23,947 nt of DNA from a virus, in IMG/VR virus record IMGVR_UViG_3300012936_000164, positions 1 through 23,947 of that record. One strand, written 5' to 3'. Of the stretch, positions 13,732 through 22,742 are shown piece by piece (positions within the stretch are counted from its first letter, which is position 1; the number at the start of each line of letters is the position of its first letter). A model generated the notes under the pieces. The model did not search any database. It worked only from the letters and a program-made list of their open reading frames with translations, and was not told the origin of the DNA. The translations under genes were made by a program, and so were the position numbers.

Positions 13732-13760
13732 ATTATATCATAATATGCCAGTAATGTAAA
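13732..13760 (-). promoter_or_regulatory. Host-type promoter for uvsY-uvsW unit
   Basis: TTTACA (13755-13760), 17 nt, TATAAT (13732-13737), TGA before the -10. Predicted +1 at about 13725, the A of the uvsY ATG. The six bases between the -10 and the ATG (AACTAT) are the same as at gp43. The box starts just after the end of the fibre gene and separates the late block from the early/middle block. Confidence 0.85.
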
Positions 13761-13765
13761 CTTAT

Positions 13766-15229
13766 TTATGCAGCATTTCCGGAAGCGCCAGAACCATATG
13801 ATCCAGATACACTGCCTAAGCTTCCGACCAGTGTAGCGTTGCTACCAGTCGCAATAACTCTTCTATCTATATCATTCCTAGCACCACTAGAAAGGTTGCC
13901 GTTCGCAAATCCGCCGGCATGTATAAAATAAGTTTTATCCGACATAGCTAGCCCACCTTTTCTAGCACGGCTAATAGATCCACCACTAATTGCAGATGAT
14001 CCTGTGTCATATGTTGTAGTAGTTAAACCACTGTAAACAGAAATTGTATTGGCATGCCCACCACCAGCAAATATAGCATGTGTTTCATCACCGGCCGCTG
14101 CAGGTCTAGTAGCATCATATCCTAAGTTACCAAAATTATAAGCCGAGCCAACAGTATCATATAAAACATAATTACATCTTGCAGTACCACCATAATCGCT
14201 ACTATGTATTCCCATGCCAGATAATGCCTTTGTATCATTTCCGCACATAGCATCAGCAGTGTTAAATTGTGAAGAAAGATTAGAATGACTAGCGCATGTT
14301 GAACCACTGGTTAGTGCCATGTAATCGAACTTATTGTAATAACTCGAATTACCTCCGCGCCATATTCCAATTGAACCATTACCCGCGGCAGAAGCGTAAT
14401 CTGCATTTCTGTTAAAACGGCTGTTCGCAAAATTAGTCGCTGTTCCTGCAGTAGCCGAATTAATAGACCAAATATTACTATTTGATTGAGGCACAATTAT
14501 CAATTCACCGGTACTAACAGCGTTATCGCCATTAGCGCATTGTCCAGGTAAATTGCTCATAGCAGTAACGCTTGTACCTGTAGCGATATCCATATAACCG
14601 GCATCATCTCTATCCATCCAGCTACCTAGAAAAAATCCTCGAGTTCCTGCCCAATCTATCCCACCACCGGCAGGATTATATGCTATAGTTACATCTTTAC
14701 TAATATAGTTTATTCCGTCGCTCCATTTAAAGTTATAAATGAAATCGCCATTTGATTCTACTAAGTTACCTGCTGCAACTTCAATGCCTATTGAGTCTGC
14801 GCTTTTTGGCGTGAATGTCCAAACTGATGAATCGTTTGTAATAGACACCATGTATTGTGCACTATCACCAATCACATTACTTTGATTAAGTAACGTAGTT
14901 CCATCTGAATCAGCAGCTAAGGCTGTAATAATTAATGGTGTAGCTGAATCGGTGATTGTAGCAGTGGTATCAGGCTCCGTAATCCACCGCGGATTGGCAT
15001 TTACGTTGAATCCTACATTATACCAGCCGTTTCCATCTGTAAGGTATAATCGATTAACACTTTCAACTAATGCTTTTTGGCCAGGAACTAAATCACTGGC
15101 GGGTAAAGAATCTAAAGTAGAAAAAACTAAATTGCTGCCGGCCGCTAGAACACTTACTTCCGCTGAATCTAATCCAGCCGTGCGTTCTTCTCTTTGTCTA
15201 TTCTTCCGTATGCTCGACAGAGTCGTCAT
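13766..15229 (-). CDS. Tail fibre/adhesin protein A with kelch-like C-terminal tip
   Basis: A 487 aa virion protein. Residues about 25-188 are a module shared with the gene at 16108-17031: TLDSLPASDLVPGQKALVES, NRLYLTDGNGWYNVG, PRWITEPDTTATITDSATPL, FTPKSADSIG and FKWSDGINYISKDVT, ending in a PAGGG hinge. Residues about 190-487 are different: glycine/serine-rich, with repeats such as HAIFAGGGHAN and YFIHAGGFANG that recall kelch blades, plus four spaced cysteines. This part is the likely receptor-binding tip. The ATG (AGGA eight bases upstream) overlaps the previous gene by 32 nt. Structural role is strongly suggested, exact fibre identity is not. Confidence 0.82.
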   Translation of the reverse strand: MTTLSSIRKNRQREERTAGLDSAEVSVLAAGSNLVFSTLDSLPASDLVPGQKALVESVNRLYLTDGNGWYNVGFNVNANPRWITEPDTTATITDSATPLIITALAADSDGTTLLNQSNVIGDSAQYMVSITNDSSVWTFTPKSADSIGIEVAAGNLVESNGDFIYNFKWSDGINYISKDVTIAYNPAGGGIDWAGTRGFFLGSWMDRDDAGYMDIATGTSVTAMSNLPGQCANGDNAVSTGELIIVPQSNSNIWSINSATAGTATNFANSRFNRNADYASAAGNGSIGIWRGGNSSYYNKFDYMALTSGSTCASHSNLSSQFNTADAMCGNDTKALSGMGIHSSDYGGTARCNYVLYDTVGSAYNFGNLGYDATRPAAAGDETHAIFAGGGHANTISVYSGLTTTTYDTGSSAISGGSISRARKGGLAMSDKTYFIHAGGFANGNLSSGARNDIDRRVIATGSNATLVGSLGSVSGSYGSGASGNAA

Positions 15230-16076
15230 TTGATTTATCCTGCACCAAACTCAAAATGTCGGTATTAGTTATATTATCTTTACCGAAAATTCTTTGAGTT
15301 GTTTTATCAGATTCCTTATAATATTTTTCAGCCATTGCATCTAAAAATTCTTCTAAATGATTAGAGTGCGGTATTTGATTATTCTTTATTAATTCATTAA
15401 CAGCACCGATATAACCACTCACTTCGGTATGTCCTACTTGAGGATGTATACCATATTGTTGCATGTATTCGATAGTTGCAGTAGAAGCTCTGCCTCCATC
15501 CATCAAATTACGATACATCAATTCAAACCCACGTCGAACGTGATGTTTCTTTTCTGAGTTCTCAAATTCTTCTTCAGTCCAGTTATCAATATTATAATTT
15601 TTTTTGACATTATTATACGCAGTTATTAGTGTAGCGATATCTTTGAAAGAGCCATTTATCTTGCTTTCCATAGATTCAATACCAACATACGCAGCACGTA
15701 ACTTAGCGTTTAAAACATTATTATCTGGATCTAAGAACAGTTTATCCTGTAACTTTTCAATTTTTTCAAGTGCTTTAGCATGCGTTACTTGTGCTTCTGC
15801 CAATGCCATTTTCCGCGTTTCTGTTTCAGCTAAAACTTGTCTTAATAATCTATGAGGTGAATGACCATTTAACATAGTCAAAGACATCATTGATAAAGTC
15901 GATTGTGAGTTACCTCTATCAAAGAATTTAGTTTTCTCATCAAGTTCTGGTAAAAACTCATTTACTAAAGCTACAGCCTTTGGATTAATTTTACTCCTTG
16001 ATACTGGTGTAATGCCAAATGTAATTGGATCAGTTGGTTTTAATTCATTGCTTTCATGTTCTGTAAGTTCGTTCAT
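15198..16076 (-). CDS. Hypothetical 292 aa protein between the two fibre genes
   Basis: Not recognised. It is hydrophilic and largely helical, with a probable coiled coil at about residues 85-120 (AETETRKMALAEAQVTHAKA, LEKIEKLQDKL) and an acidic tail. It has no signal peptide or membrane helix. It follows a TATAAATA late box and has AAGGTAT as Shine-Dalgarno, so it is probably a late protein. Lying between paralogous fibre genes, it could be a structural connector or a fibre-assembly chaperone, but neither can be shown from the sequence. Confidence 0.78.
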   Translation of the reverse strand: MNELTEHESNELKPTDPITFGITPVSRSKINPKAVALVNEFLPELDEKTKFFDRGNSQSTLSMMSLTMLNGHSPHRLLRQVLAETETRKMALAEAQVTHAKALEKIEKLQDKLFLDPDNNVLNAKLRAAYVGIESMESKINGSFKDIATLITAYNNVKKNYNIDNWTEEEFENSEKKHHVRRGFELMYRNLMDGGRASTATIEYMQQYGIHPQVGHTEVSGYIGAVNELIKNNQIPHSNHLEEFLDAMAEKYYKESDKTTQRIFGKDNITNTDILSLVQDKSNDDSVEHTEE

Positions 16077-16104
16077 AATATACCTTATAACTATTCTACC
16101 ACAT

Positions 16105-16112
16105 TATTTATA
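16105..16112 (-). promoter_or_regulatory. T4-type late promoter TATAAATA
   Basis: Exact TATAAATA on the minus strand at the end of the upstream fibre gene, 29 bases before the ATG at 16076. Seven bases downstream of the box is TAGAAT with a TGG extension (16093-16098) but no -35 box, so the site may combine a late box with a weak host-type extended -10 element. Its place before a gene in the structural block fits gp55-dependent transcription. Confidence 0.7.
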
Positions 16113-17031
16113 GTGGAATGTTTCCTGCATTATTAGATCCCGCGGTTGATTCATTCGTGTAGCTTGGAGAACTAACACCGGTATTCCATATTTCATAGTT
16201 GTAATTTCCACCAGTCCATTGGTTAGATAAAGCGTAAGCAGTATACACTGTTCCATTCCATTCAACTCCTTGAGGAACAGTAACAACTAGACCTTGGTTA
16301 CTAAAATTACTAGGAGAAGATGGGTAATTCAACGCGTATCTCCATGTACCAGGAGTTTGAGATGGCCAGTTAATAGGATACGCAAATCTGCGCTTTGAAA
16401 AGTCAGTTGGATCTGTCCACATTATATAAGGATCAGAATTACTATTTGCCCATTGTAATGGCGCGCCGCCACCAGGCGCGTATTGAAGAGTTACTAATTT
16501 AGAAACAAAACCAATTCCGTCTGACCACTTAAATGTGTAATTAACATCTCCATTTGAATCTGGTATATTACCAGCAGCAACCGCCGAACCTACCGCGGCT
16601 GCAGTTTTAGGTGTAAATGTAAACACCGAAGAATCAACAGATACATCAAGTTTGTACTGAGCAGAATCAGATCCAAAACTTTGATTTACTAAAGTTAAAT
16701 TAGAATTATCACTGTCAACAGCTTTAGCCGTAATTGTAAGAGGTGTGGCTGAATCTACGATTTCATACGTAGCGCTTGGTTCTGTTTGCCATCTAGGTGA
16801 TCTATTAATTAAACCGGCGTTATACCAGCCAACACCATTTGAAACGTACATTCTTTGATTTGCAGCAACATAGGCTAAGTTACCAGCTGATAACGCGTTT
16901 CCTACAGGTAATGAATCTAGCGTTTCATAGTAAACTAATCCACTAGCTTCAACGTTGTCCAAGTATTCAGATTGAACATCGCCGTCGTCATCTATAAGTT
17001 CGGCTAATAGCCTATTAATACTTTTTCCCAT
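16108..17031 (-). CDS. Tail fibre/adhesin protein B, paralogue of the 13766-15229 protein
   Basis: 307 aa. Residues about 28-195 match protein A in order: TLDSLPVGNALSAGNLAYVA, NQRMYVSNGVGWYNAG, PRWQTEPSATYEIVDSATPL, FTPKTAAAVG and FKWSDGIGFVSKLVT, ending PGGGAPLQWA. The remaining about 110 residues are unrelated to A, rich in W, N, S and G, and probably form a small globular tip. The ATG at 17031 overlaps the upstream stop region (TAATATG). An upstream in-frame start within the giant gene is less likely. Virion role is inferred from the module and neighbours. Confidence 0.82.
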   Translation of the reverse strand: MGKSINRLLAELIDDDGDVQSEYLDNVEASGLVYYETLDSLPVGNALSAGNLAYVAANQRMYVSNGVGWYNAGLINRSPRWQTEPSATYEIVDSATPLTITAKAVDSDNSNLTLVNQSFGSDSAQYKLDVSVDSSVFTFTPKTAAAVGSAVAAGNIPDSNGDVNYTFKWSDGIGFVSKLVTLQYAPGGGAPLQWANSNSDPYIMWTDPTDFSKRRFAYPINWPSQTPGTWRYALNYPSSPSNFSNQGLVVTVPQGVEWNGTVYTAYALSNQWTGGNYNYEIWNTGVSSPSYTNESTAGSNNAGNIPL

Positions 17032-17032
17032 A

Positions 17033-20000
17033 TTAAGCCTGCGATTCGCCCCATGTAATTCTTGATGATGCAGTAAATGGCTGACTTGCGTTAATTGATG
17101 ATGTATCAACAACTTGTACAGCAACTGTTAGAATATCAGGCCCGTTAGGGAAGATACCGTTACCGCCTAAGATTGAGTTACCCATATCAACCAAGTCTCC
17201 TAGTGAGAAGTTAGATGTAGATGAAGTACCATCGGCACCACCCGAAGCTCTAAAGGAGAATACTTCGTTACCACCAGTAATTTGATCACCTGATTCATGT
17301 TTGATCAATTGTGACAATGATGGAGATCTAACATTTTCCCAAGAAACTGTACTAATATCACCATTTAAGATAAGTTTAACTTCGCAGTCATGCGTTAGAA
17401 TCATACCAACTTCATTTAGTTTTAACTGCATTCGGTTAATGATATCTCTTTCACCTAAATCACCAGTCAAGTTGTTATCAACAGATGGCGCAAGTCTAAG
17501 TGACACTAGCGGGATAACGTCTGTACCTAAGTTAACATCATCTCCACCTGAAGCTGGTGCACCGATGTTGACTGTAGTTCCGCTACTAACTACTGGATAA
17601 GTACCTGAACCTGGAAAGCTATAACCAGAAGATATGTAAATGTGAACTCTAAAAGTAGATCCACTATAGTCTGTATACGCAACTTCTTGACCATTCAACT
17701 CATTGTTTGAAGTATAGAGTTTTGTACCAGTGTTAAACTTAGATGCATCACTTGAACTAAACGGTAATCTTACATAGAAGTCATACTGTCTTGTACCTCT
17801 ATTGTATCTGTAAGATAGAGATGAATTGCCATTAGTGTTAGCACTATTTGTTTGACCGTTTGTGAATGTTAAGTTTTTCGAAGGAGCAGTAAATAGATAT
17901 GCATTATCGTCATCAAACGTACCATCCATGATAACCGATGTACCCCAATGGAATAGCGTTGGAGCATACGTTGGATTTTCATCGTTTTCAATTTCATACT
18001 TAGCAGGTAAGTTACCAGATCTCATATAAGCTTCGTCCAACCTGTTGTTGTGAATAAACTCATGAGCATATCTAACGTGACCTTTACGATCTTTAAATCC
18101 AAATCTAATTTTACCAGCACCGTACCATGAGTAATCCATGTATGCCATTTGAATTTTAGATGTATTTAAGTTAAATCCTTGTTTTCCGCTACCATCGCAC
18201 TTATCTAAGTTCCAATCAGATTGTGCAACTCTAACATCAACTGTTTTTGTAAGGATAATACCATCACTGGAAATACCTCTATATTGTGGCTGAACAAACA
18301 ATTCTGTTCTACTATTAATTTTAACAATCTTATATGTTTGTCCACGGATAACTACTTTATCATTTCTTACAAGCTGCCCGCTAAAGTTAGTGTTTGTACC
18401 TACGATACGTCCACTTCCTTTAACTGCTTCTACTGTACCAGATAACTGTGTAGTTGATGAACGTCTTACACAGTGTAGTACAGTGCCATCCCATTCAAAG
18501 AAGAATCCGTTTTGGTTATCAAACATACCAGCTCTAACAAAAGAACCTGAATACCCATTAACTACATACTGTATGATACCTGAAGGAATCGAAGCGTTAG
18601 GAGCTTGCGCAGCAGTGTAGGTAAAGTTATAATCATCTACGACACTAGCTACTGATTGAACACCATTATACGCACCATCCGATGCACCTTCAATTGTTAT
18701 TTGCATTCCAACTGCCAGTCTATGAGGATACTTTGTCCTACATCTAACTGTTGTATCTAGCGAGTTAATTGTTTCTAAAATAACAGGTGGGTTGAAGTTA
18801 ATAGCTAATGATGTTTGAATACCTTTACCTGACTGATAACGGAAATATTTTCTTGTTTGTCTAGTAATCTGCGAAAGTGGTGCAGTACCAGCGCCAATTT
18901 CAACACCACCATCAAATGGTCTGTGTACTGAGTAGCCATCAGGTTTTGCGTAAATATTAGTTTTTACGAAGTGAGTAGCGTCAGATTTACTAAAGTTAGC
19001 CGGTGTTGTAAGTTCCATGTTTTCATCATCTGAAATAACAGCAATGGTATGCTCATCTAAACGACCTGGAGTTGATGAATCATTCTTAAAGAATATTGTA
19101 TCACCAGATTTAAAGAATCGTTTAAAGAGTGTTTGGTTACCAGTAACCTTTTTGGATCCGTCTCTAACAATAACTGTACCAGACGCACCTGTTCTACCAG
19201 CAATCGATGTTGTTGTAATCTGATGGAGCTGTGCACCGCCCGCAGAGTCAGAAGCTAATTGAATTGGATTAATACCAACTATAGCATCTTGTCCGTTACC
19301 ATGTAAGCTAAGATAGTTATCGTCAATTGCATGTACATAATATGTGTTGCCATTTTGTAAACCACCTAGTCCGCTGTCAGAAGAATGACTGTACACTACC
19401 TTTGTACCAGATAAGAAATTGTGTCCACCAAAAGTCTGTATGGTAGAAGAATCAGCACTATCGGCTTTTAGTATTTCTGTATTACCTTCAACTAAGAAAG
19501 GTGTGTTAAGGGTAATAAATTCATCGCCTACAGATTCAGCAGAGTAAGATCCATCGGCTGCCCCTTGTACATCAGATAATGCAAACTTCATAAGGTTAGC
19601 ACTATCAAAACCACTGCCGCTATCTGTTAGGTCTATTAAGGCTCCAGCATTTGAAACACTAAATCTATTGTTATTAATAACATTAGCAGTTAATGTATCA
19701 CCTACAGTGAATGATGGATTTAAGAAATTCGCATCAACACCTTGAATGATAGCGTTAACTAAGTTAACCATTTTGCTGTTATTAAAGTTGAATGATGTGT
19801 TACCAGCAAAGAATAGTCTTACAGTAACTTCATCTTGGTTATAACTGCTATTGTACAGATATGAATATGAGTTATATGAATTATATCGATAGTTATATGT
19901 GTACAATCCGCTACCGTTAGTGCTATAACCGGACCATCCTTTGTTCGGCGTAGTTTTACCGAATGTAAGCATTAATTGTACAAATTCAGAAGAATACTGC

Positions 20001-22738
20001 ACGTTAACATAAGCTACTGACCAATGATATGTATCACCTGATGTATTACCAACAGTACTACTCATGTATCGCGATGTAGAATAATGATCATACACGTAAT
20101 AATACCGGTGATCCATGAATGTATAATTGTAGTATATCCAATAATTACTAGAATTATACTGACCATCAGTAGCGCCATGCGCAGCATCAGAACCAAAGGT
20201 TACATCCATATAATAAGGTATTTGCGTATACTGTTGCCATGGAGTAGCAAGTCTGAAAATACCGTATGACTTAGCATCAGTAGTTTCAAATAAGTTTTTA
20301 GGTGTTGTAAGATCAAAATTACCTACATAAGTATCAGCGTAATTGTAATAGCTTTGGCTCTTAACATACGAACCATTTTTAACAACGCCTAAGTAGTTTG
20401 ATGAATATCTTGTATTAACATAATCAAAACCCGGTGTACTTAATCCGGCTTCACCACTTGATGTAAGTCTTTCTGAGTTACCACTATGGTTTGATGTTCT
20501 AAAGTCTTGATGATTGCTAAAATCACTGTGATTGTCAACGTGATTCTGTACAGCATCATTTATTGTTTGTGCGAAATATGGAGCATTACCTTGAGTACCT
20601 AATTTCCATCGTGGAGCCAATGCACCACTTGGTACGGCTGGTAAAGTAGGATTACCTACTTTGCTCAATACCATTTCATCTCCGTCAATAAGACCATGCT
20701 GATCGACATAGAATGAGTTAGCGTTTGGATTGGCAACGTTACCTACAATATTGTAAGCTCCGTTTGAATCACCTACCGCGGTTGCTATTCTAGAACCACC
20801 TATTTTAAATCTATCAGGAGAAACAACATCAATAGTATAATCACCATCAGCTAATGTTGTGTTGCTTCGAGTATCTCCCATATAACTACCAGAGTTAACT
20901 GTAGGTGCAGAACCTGATTTAGTAGCGAAAGTAATTGTGTCGCCTTGCGCTAATCCATGACTTTGAGAAAAGAATGTATCTGCTTCTTCATCGTATATGA
21001 ATGGGAATACAAACATACGGCGAGAAGACCAATAGTAATTATAAGTACCGGAATAGTAATATGTTTGAAATCTAAAATAGCCACTACTATATGTGTAGGT
21101 ATAACTATTCCATGAGTAGCTTCTCCATCTACCAAAGTCTTCGATTGGATTCCATCGCGATGGATGGAGACTTGGTGTTTGGTTATCATACTCAGGAAAG
21201 TCTGTATATAAGTAGTGGTTACCACCATAAACGTTATAATAGTTTTGATATTCTGGTCTGTAATAATCCATCCATCTTGCGCTATAGCCAGGATACTGAT
21301 AGTTACGAGTCATGACCATTAGGCCATCTTCTTTTTTATCGCCTAACCCGTAAAAAGTTTGTCCTGTGTTTGGATCTGACTTGCCTCCTTGACGCATATC
21401 GTAACCAGAATAATTAGCAGTACCATACCAGTAACCCCAAGTATAGTGATAAGTATATGAGTTTCTATAACTTTTACTTGAGTATCTTAATTCATATACT
21501 AGGTGCAATGAATGCTGTGCTACGGATGTATCTCCTGCACTGCTAAAGCTAATTGCACTACCGTTTTGTGAAGTTGTTAGCTGAATATTATTAGCATCTA
21601 CTCTTTTTACATAATAGATTTCGAATCTATCTAAACCGCCTATACCTTGAGCACCAGCTGGTGGGACATATAAAAGAGTGTAGTTGGTGTTCATATTGTG
21701 GCTAGGCCAGCTAATAGTATTAGAGGCTACGTCTACGTCTGAGGCAGGAAAGTATCGACTGTATCGACCACGTAATTCGTTTGTTTTTGTTTTAGATAAA
21801 TCTAGAGGTACTTCTCTAGTAAATGTATTTCTTTTATCAATAATAGGATCACCGTCTGGCGCAGTTTTATTATCTGTAATTTTAAGAGATTTAGATGCAA
21901 TAGTATTAACTAAGTAAAACTGTGATCCTTCGACAAAACCATGAACGTCCGGCGTATTAATTCTAAGGGTTGATGGATCTAATTCATTTGTTTCTAAACC
22001 CGAATCTTGAGCATATGGAATTTGAGAACCAGCATAAAACGATCCAGGCGTAACAGCAGAATAAAGAGAACCGATAGCACCAGTAACAGTTTGAGGAGCA
22101 TTTGCTCTATAAAAGAAATTATTTGAATCTGCAGAAATAATTAGGAATTTACCTTCTGCAGTTCTAAAGTCTAGACCAGATACATCGATAGGCGTACCGA
22201 CAACAAGATTATGAGCATCTGTACATGAAACTTTAATAACATCAGAACCAGTAGTAGCAGTAATTGTTTCAACAATAGGTAAAGCAGTATCACCATCGGC
22301 AACGAAGAATGACGGAACGTTGTTTGATAGTTCTAATGTTTCCCATTTAGTTGGCTGCAATCCATATTCAAAGTCAGTATCGATTAAGTTTTCCGGAGTT
22401 GATACTCGAATCTTATGTACAGGATCAAGTAATGAGTCCGAGACTTCGATCTCCATTTCCGGATGATCAACAATAATTTGTACGTTAGATGTAGAATCAA
22501 TAGCATATGCTGCTAAACTTGTTTCTAAATATAAAGTAGTAGTTTCATCTATCGTATTAAATACCGCGCCTTTATGTCCTTTAGCACCATCAGCAAAATT
22601 AAATATAATCGTTCCACCGCTATTAGGAGTAACATCTGTAATTAATTGAAACTGTTCTGCTCGATAAAAGCCCTTTACGGTAATTGTATCACTATCAGAA
22701 TTGATACTATAGTCTGTTGCTAAAATCTTCTTTGCCAT
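17033..22738 (-). CDS. Giant modular virion structural protein (1901 aa) with tyrosine-rich segments
   Basis: Very large late protein, probably part of the tail, baseplate periphery or a fibre. It contains several short modules of the form xHGLxxGDxV... followed by a NxF/Y strand: CTDAHNLVVGTPIDV, TPDVHGFVEGSQFYL, SQSHGLAQGDTITF, VDQHGLIDGDEMVL, FGGHNFLSGTKVVY and KYPHRLAVGMQITI. Such modules are common in phage tail proteins. Three tyrosine-rich, low-complexity zones lie between modules (about residues 420-450, 475-580 and 765-970). The C-terminal third looks like beta-sandwich repeats. The ATG has AGGA seven bases upstream and lies four bases after the previous gene. It is not a clear homologue of any single T4 protein that I can name. 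Confidence 0.88.
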   Translation of the reverse strand: MAKKILATDYSINSDSDTITVKGFYRAEQFQLITDVTPNSGGTIIFNFADGAKGHKGAVFNTIDETTTLYLETSLAAYAIDSTSNVQIIVDHPEMEIEVSDSLLDPVHKIRVSTPENLIDTDFEYGLQPTKWETLELSNNVPSFFVADGDTALPIVETITATTGSDVIKVSCTDAHNLVVGTPIDVSGLDFRTAEGKFLIISADSNNFFYRANAPQTVTGAIGSLYSAVTPGSFYAGSQIPYAQDSGLETNELDPSTLRINTPDVHGFVEGSQFYLVNTIASKSLKITDNKTAPDGDPIIDKRNTFTREVPLDLSKTKTNELRGRYSRYFPASDVDVASNTISWPSHNMNTNYTLLYVPPAGAQGIGGLDRFEIYYVKRVDANNIQLTTSQNGSAISFSSAGDTSVAQHSLHLVYELRYSSKSYRNSYTYHYTWGYWYGTANYSGYDMRQGGKSDPNTGQTFYGLGDKKEDGLMVMTRNYQYPGYSARWMDYYRPEYQNYYNVYGGNHYLYTDFPEYDNQTPSLHPSRWNPIEDFGRWRSYSWNSYTYTYSSGYFRFQTYYYSGTYNYYWSSRRMFVFPFIYDEEADTFFSQSHGLAQGDTITFATKSGSAPTVNSGSYMGDTRSNTTLADGDYTIDVVSPDRFKIGGSRIATAVGDSNGAYNIVGNVANPNANSFYVDQHGLIDGDEMVLSKVGNPTLPAVPSGALAPRWKLGTQGNAPYFAQTINDAVQNHVDNHSDFSNHQDFRTSNHSGNSERLTSSGEAGLSTPGFDYVNTRYSSNYLGVVKNGSYVKSQSYYNYADTYVGNFDLTTPKNLFETTDAKSYGIFRLATPWQQYTQIPYYMDVTFGSDAAHGATDGQYNSSNYWIYYNYTFMDHRYYYVYDHYSTSRYMSSTVGNTSGDTYHWSVAYVNVQYSSEFVQLMLTFGKTTPNKGWSGYSTNGSGLYTYNYRYNSYNSYSYLYNSSYNQDEVTVRLFFAGNTSFNFNNSKMVNLVNAIIQGVDANFLNPSFTVGDTLTANVINNNRFSVSNAGALIDLTDSGSGFDSANLMKFALSDVQGAADGSYSAESVGDEFITLNTPFLVEGNTEILKADSADSSTIQTFGGHNFLSGTKVVYSHSSDSGLGGLQNGNTYYVHAIDDNYLSLHGNGQDAIVGINPIQLASDSAGGAQLHQITTTSIAGRTGASGTVIVRDGSKKVTGNQTLFKRFFKSGDTIFFKNDSSTPGRLDEHTIAVISDDENMELTTPANFSKSDATHFVKTNIYAKPDGYSVHRPFDGGVEIGAGTAPLSQITRQTRKYFRYQSGKGIQTSLAINFNPPVILETINSLDTTVRCRTKYPHRLAVGMQITIEGASDGAYNGVQSVASVVDDYNFTYTAAQAPNASIPSGIIQYVVNGYSGSFVRAGMFDNQNGFFFEWDGTVLHCVRRSSTTQLSGTVEAVKGSGRIVGTNTNFSGQLVRNDKVVIRGQTYKIVKINSRTELFVQPQYRGISSDGIILTKTVDVRVAQSDWNLDKCDGSGKQGFNLNTSKIQMAYMDYSWYGAGKIRFGFKDRKGHVRYAHEFIHNNRLDEAYMRSGNLPAKYEIENDENPTYAPTLFHWGTSVIMDGTFDDDNAYLFTAPSKNLTFTNGQTNSANTNGNSSLSYRYNRGTRQYDFYVRLPFSSSDASKFNTGTKLYTSNNELNGQEVAYTDYSGSTFRVHIYISSGYSFPGSGTYPVVSSGTTVNIGAPASGGDDVNLGTDVIPLVSLRLAPSVDNNLTGDLGERDIINRMQLKLNEVGMILTHDCEVKLILNGDISTVSWENVRSPSLSQLIKHESGDQITGGNEVFSFRASGGADGTSSTSNFSLGDLVDMGNSILGGNGIFPNGPDILTVAVQVVDTSSINASQPFTASSRITWGESQA

Positions 22739-22742
22739 TCTT

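Noticed and set aside
20950-21228. Open frame of 92 codons within the giant structural gene, other frame
   Set aside because: Lies wholly inside the tyrosine-rich part of the 1901-codon gene, where TAT/TAC/AGT-rich codons make alternative frames open; no start signal.
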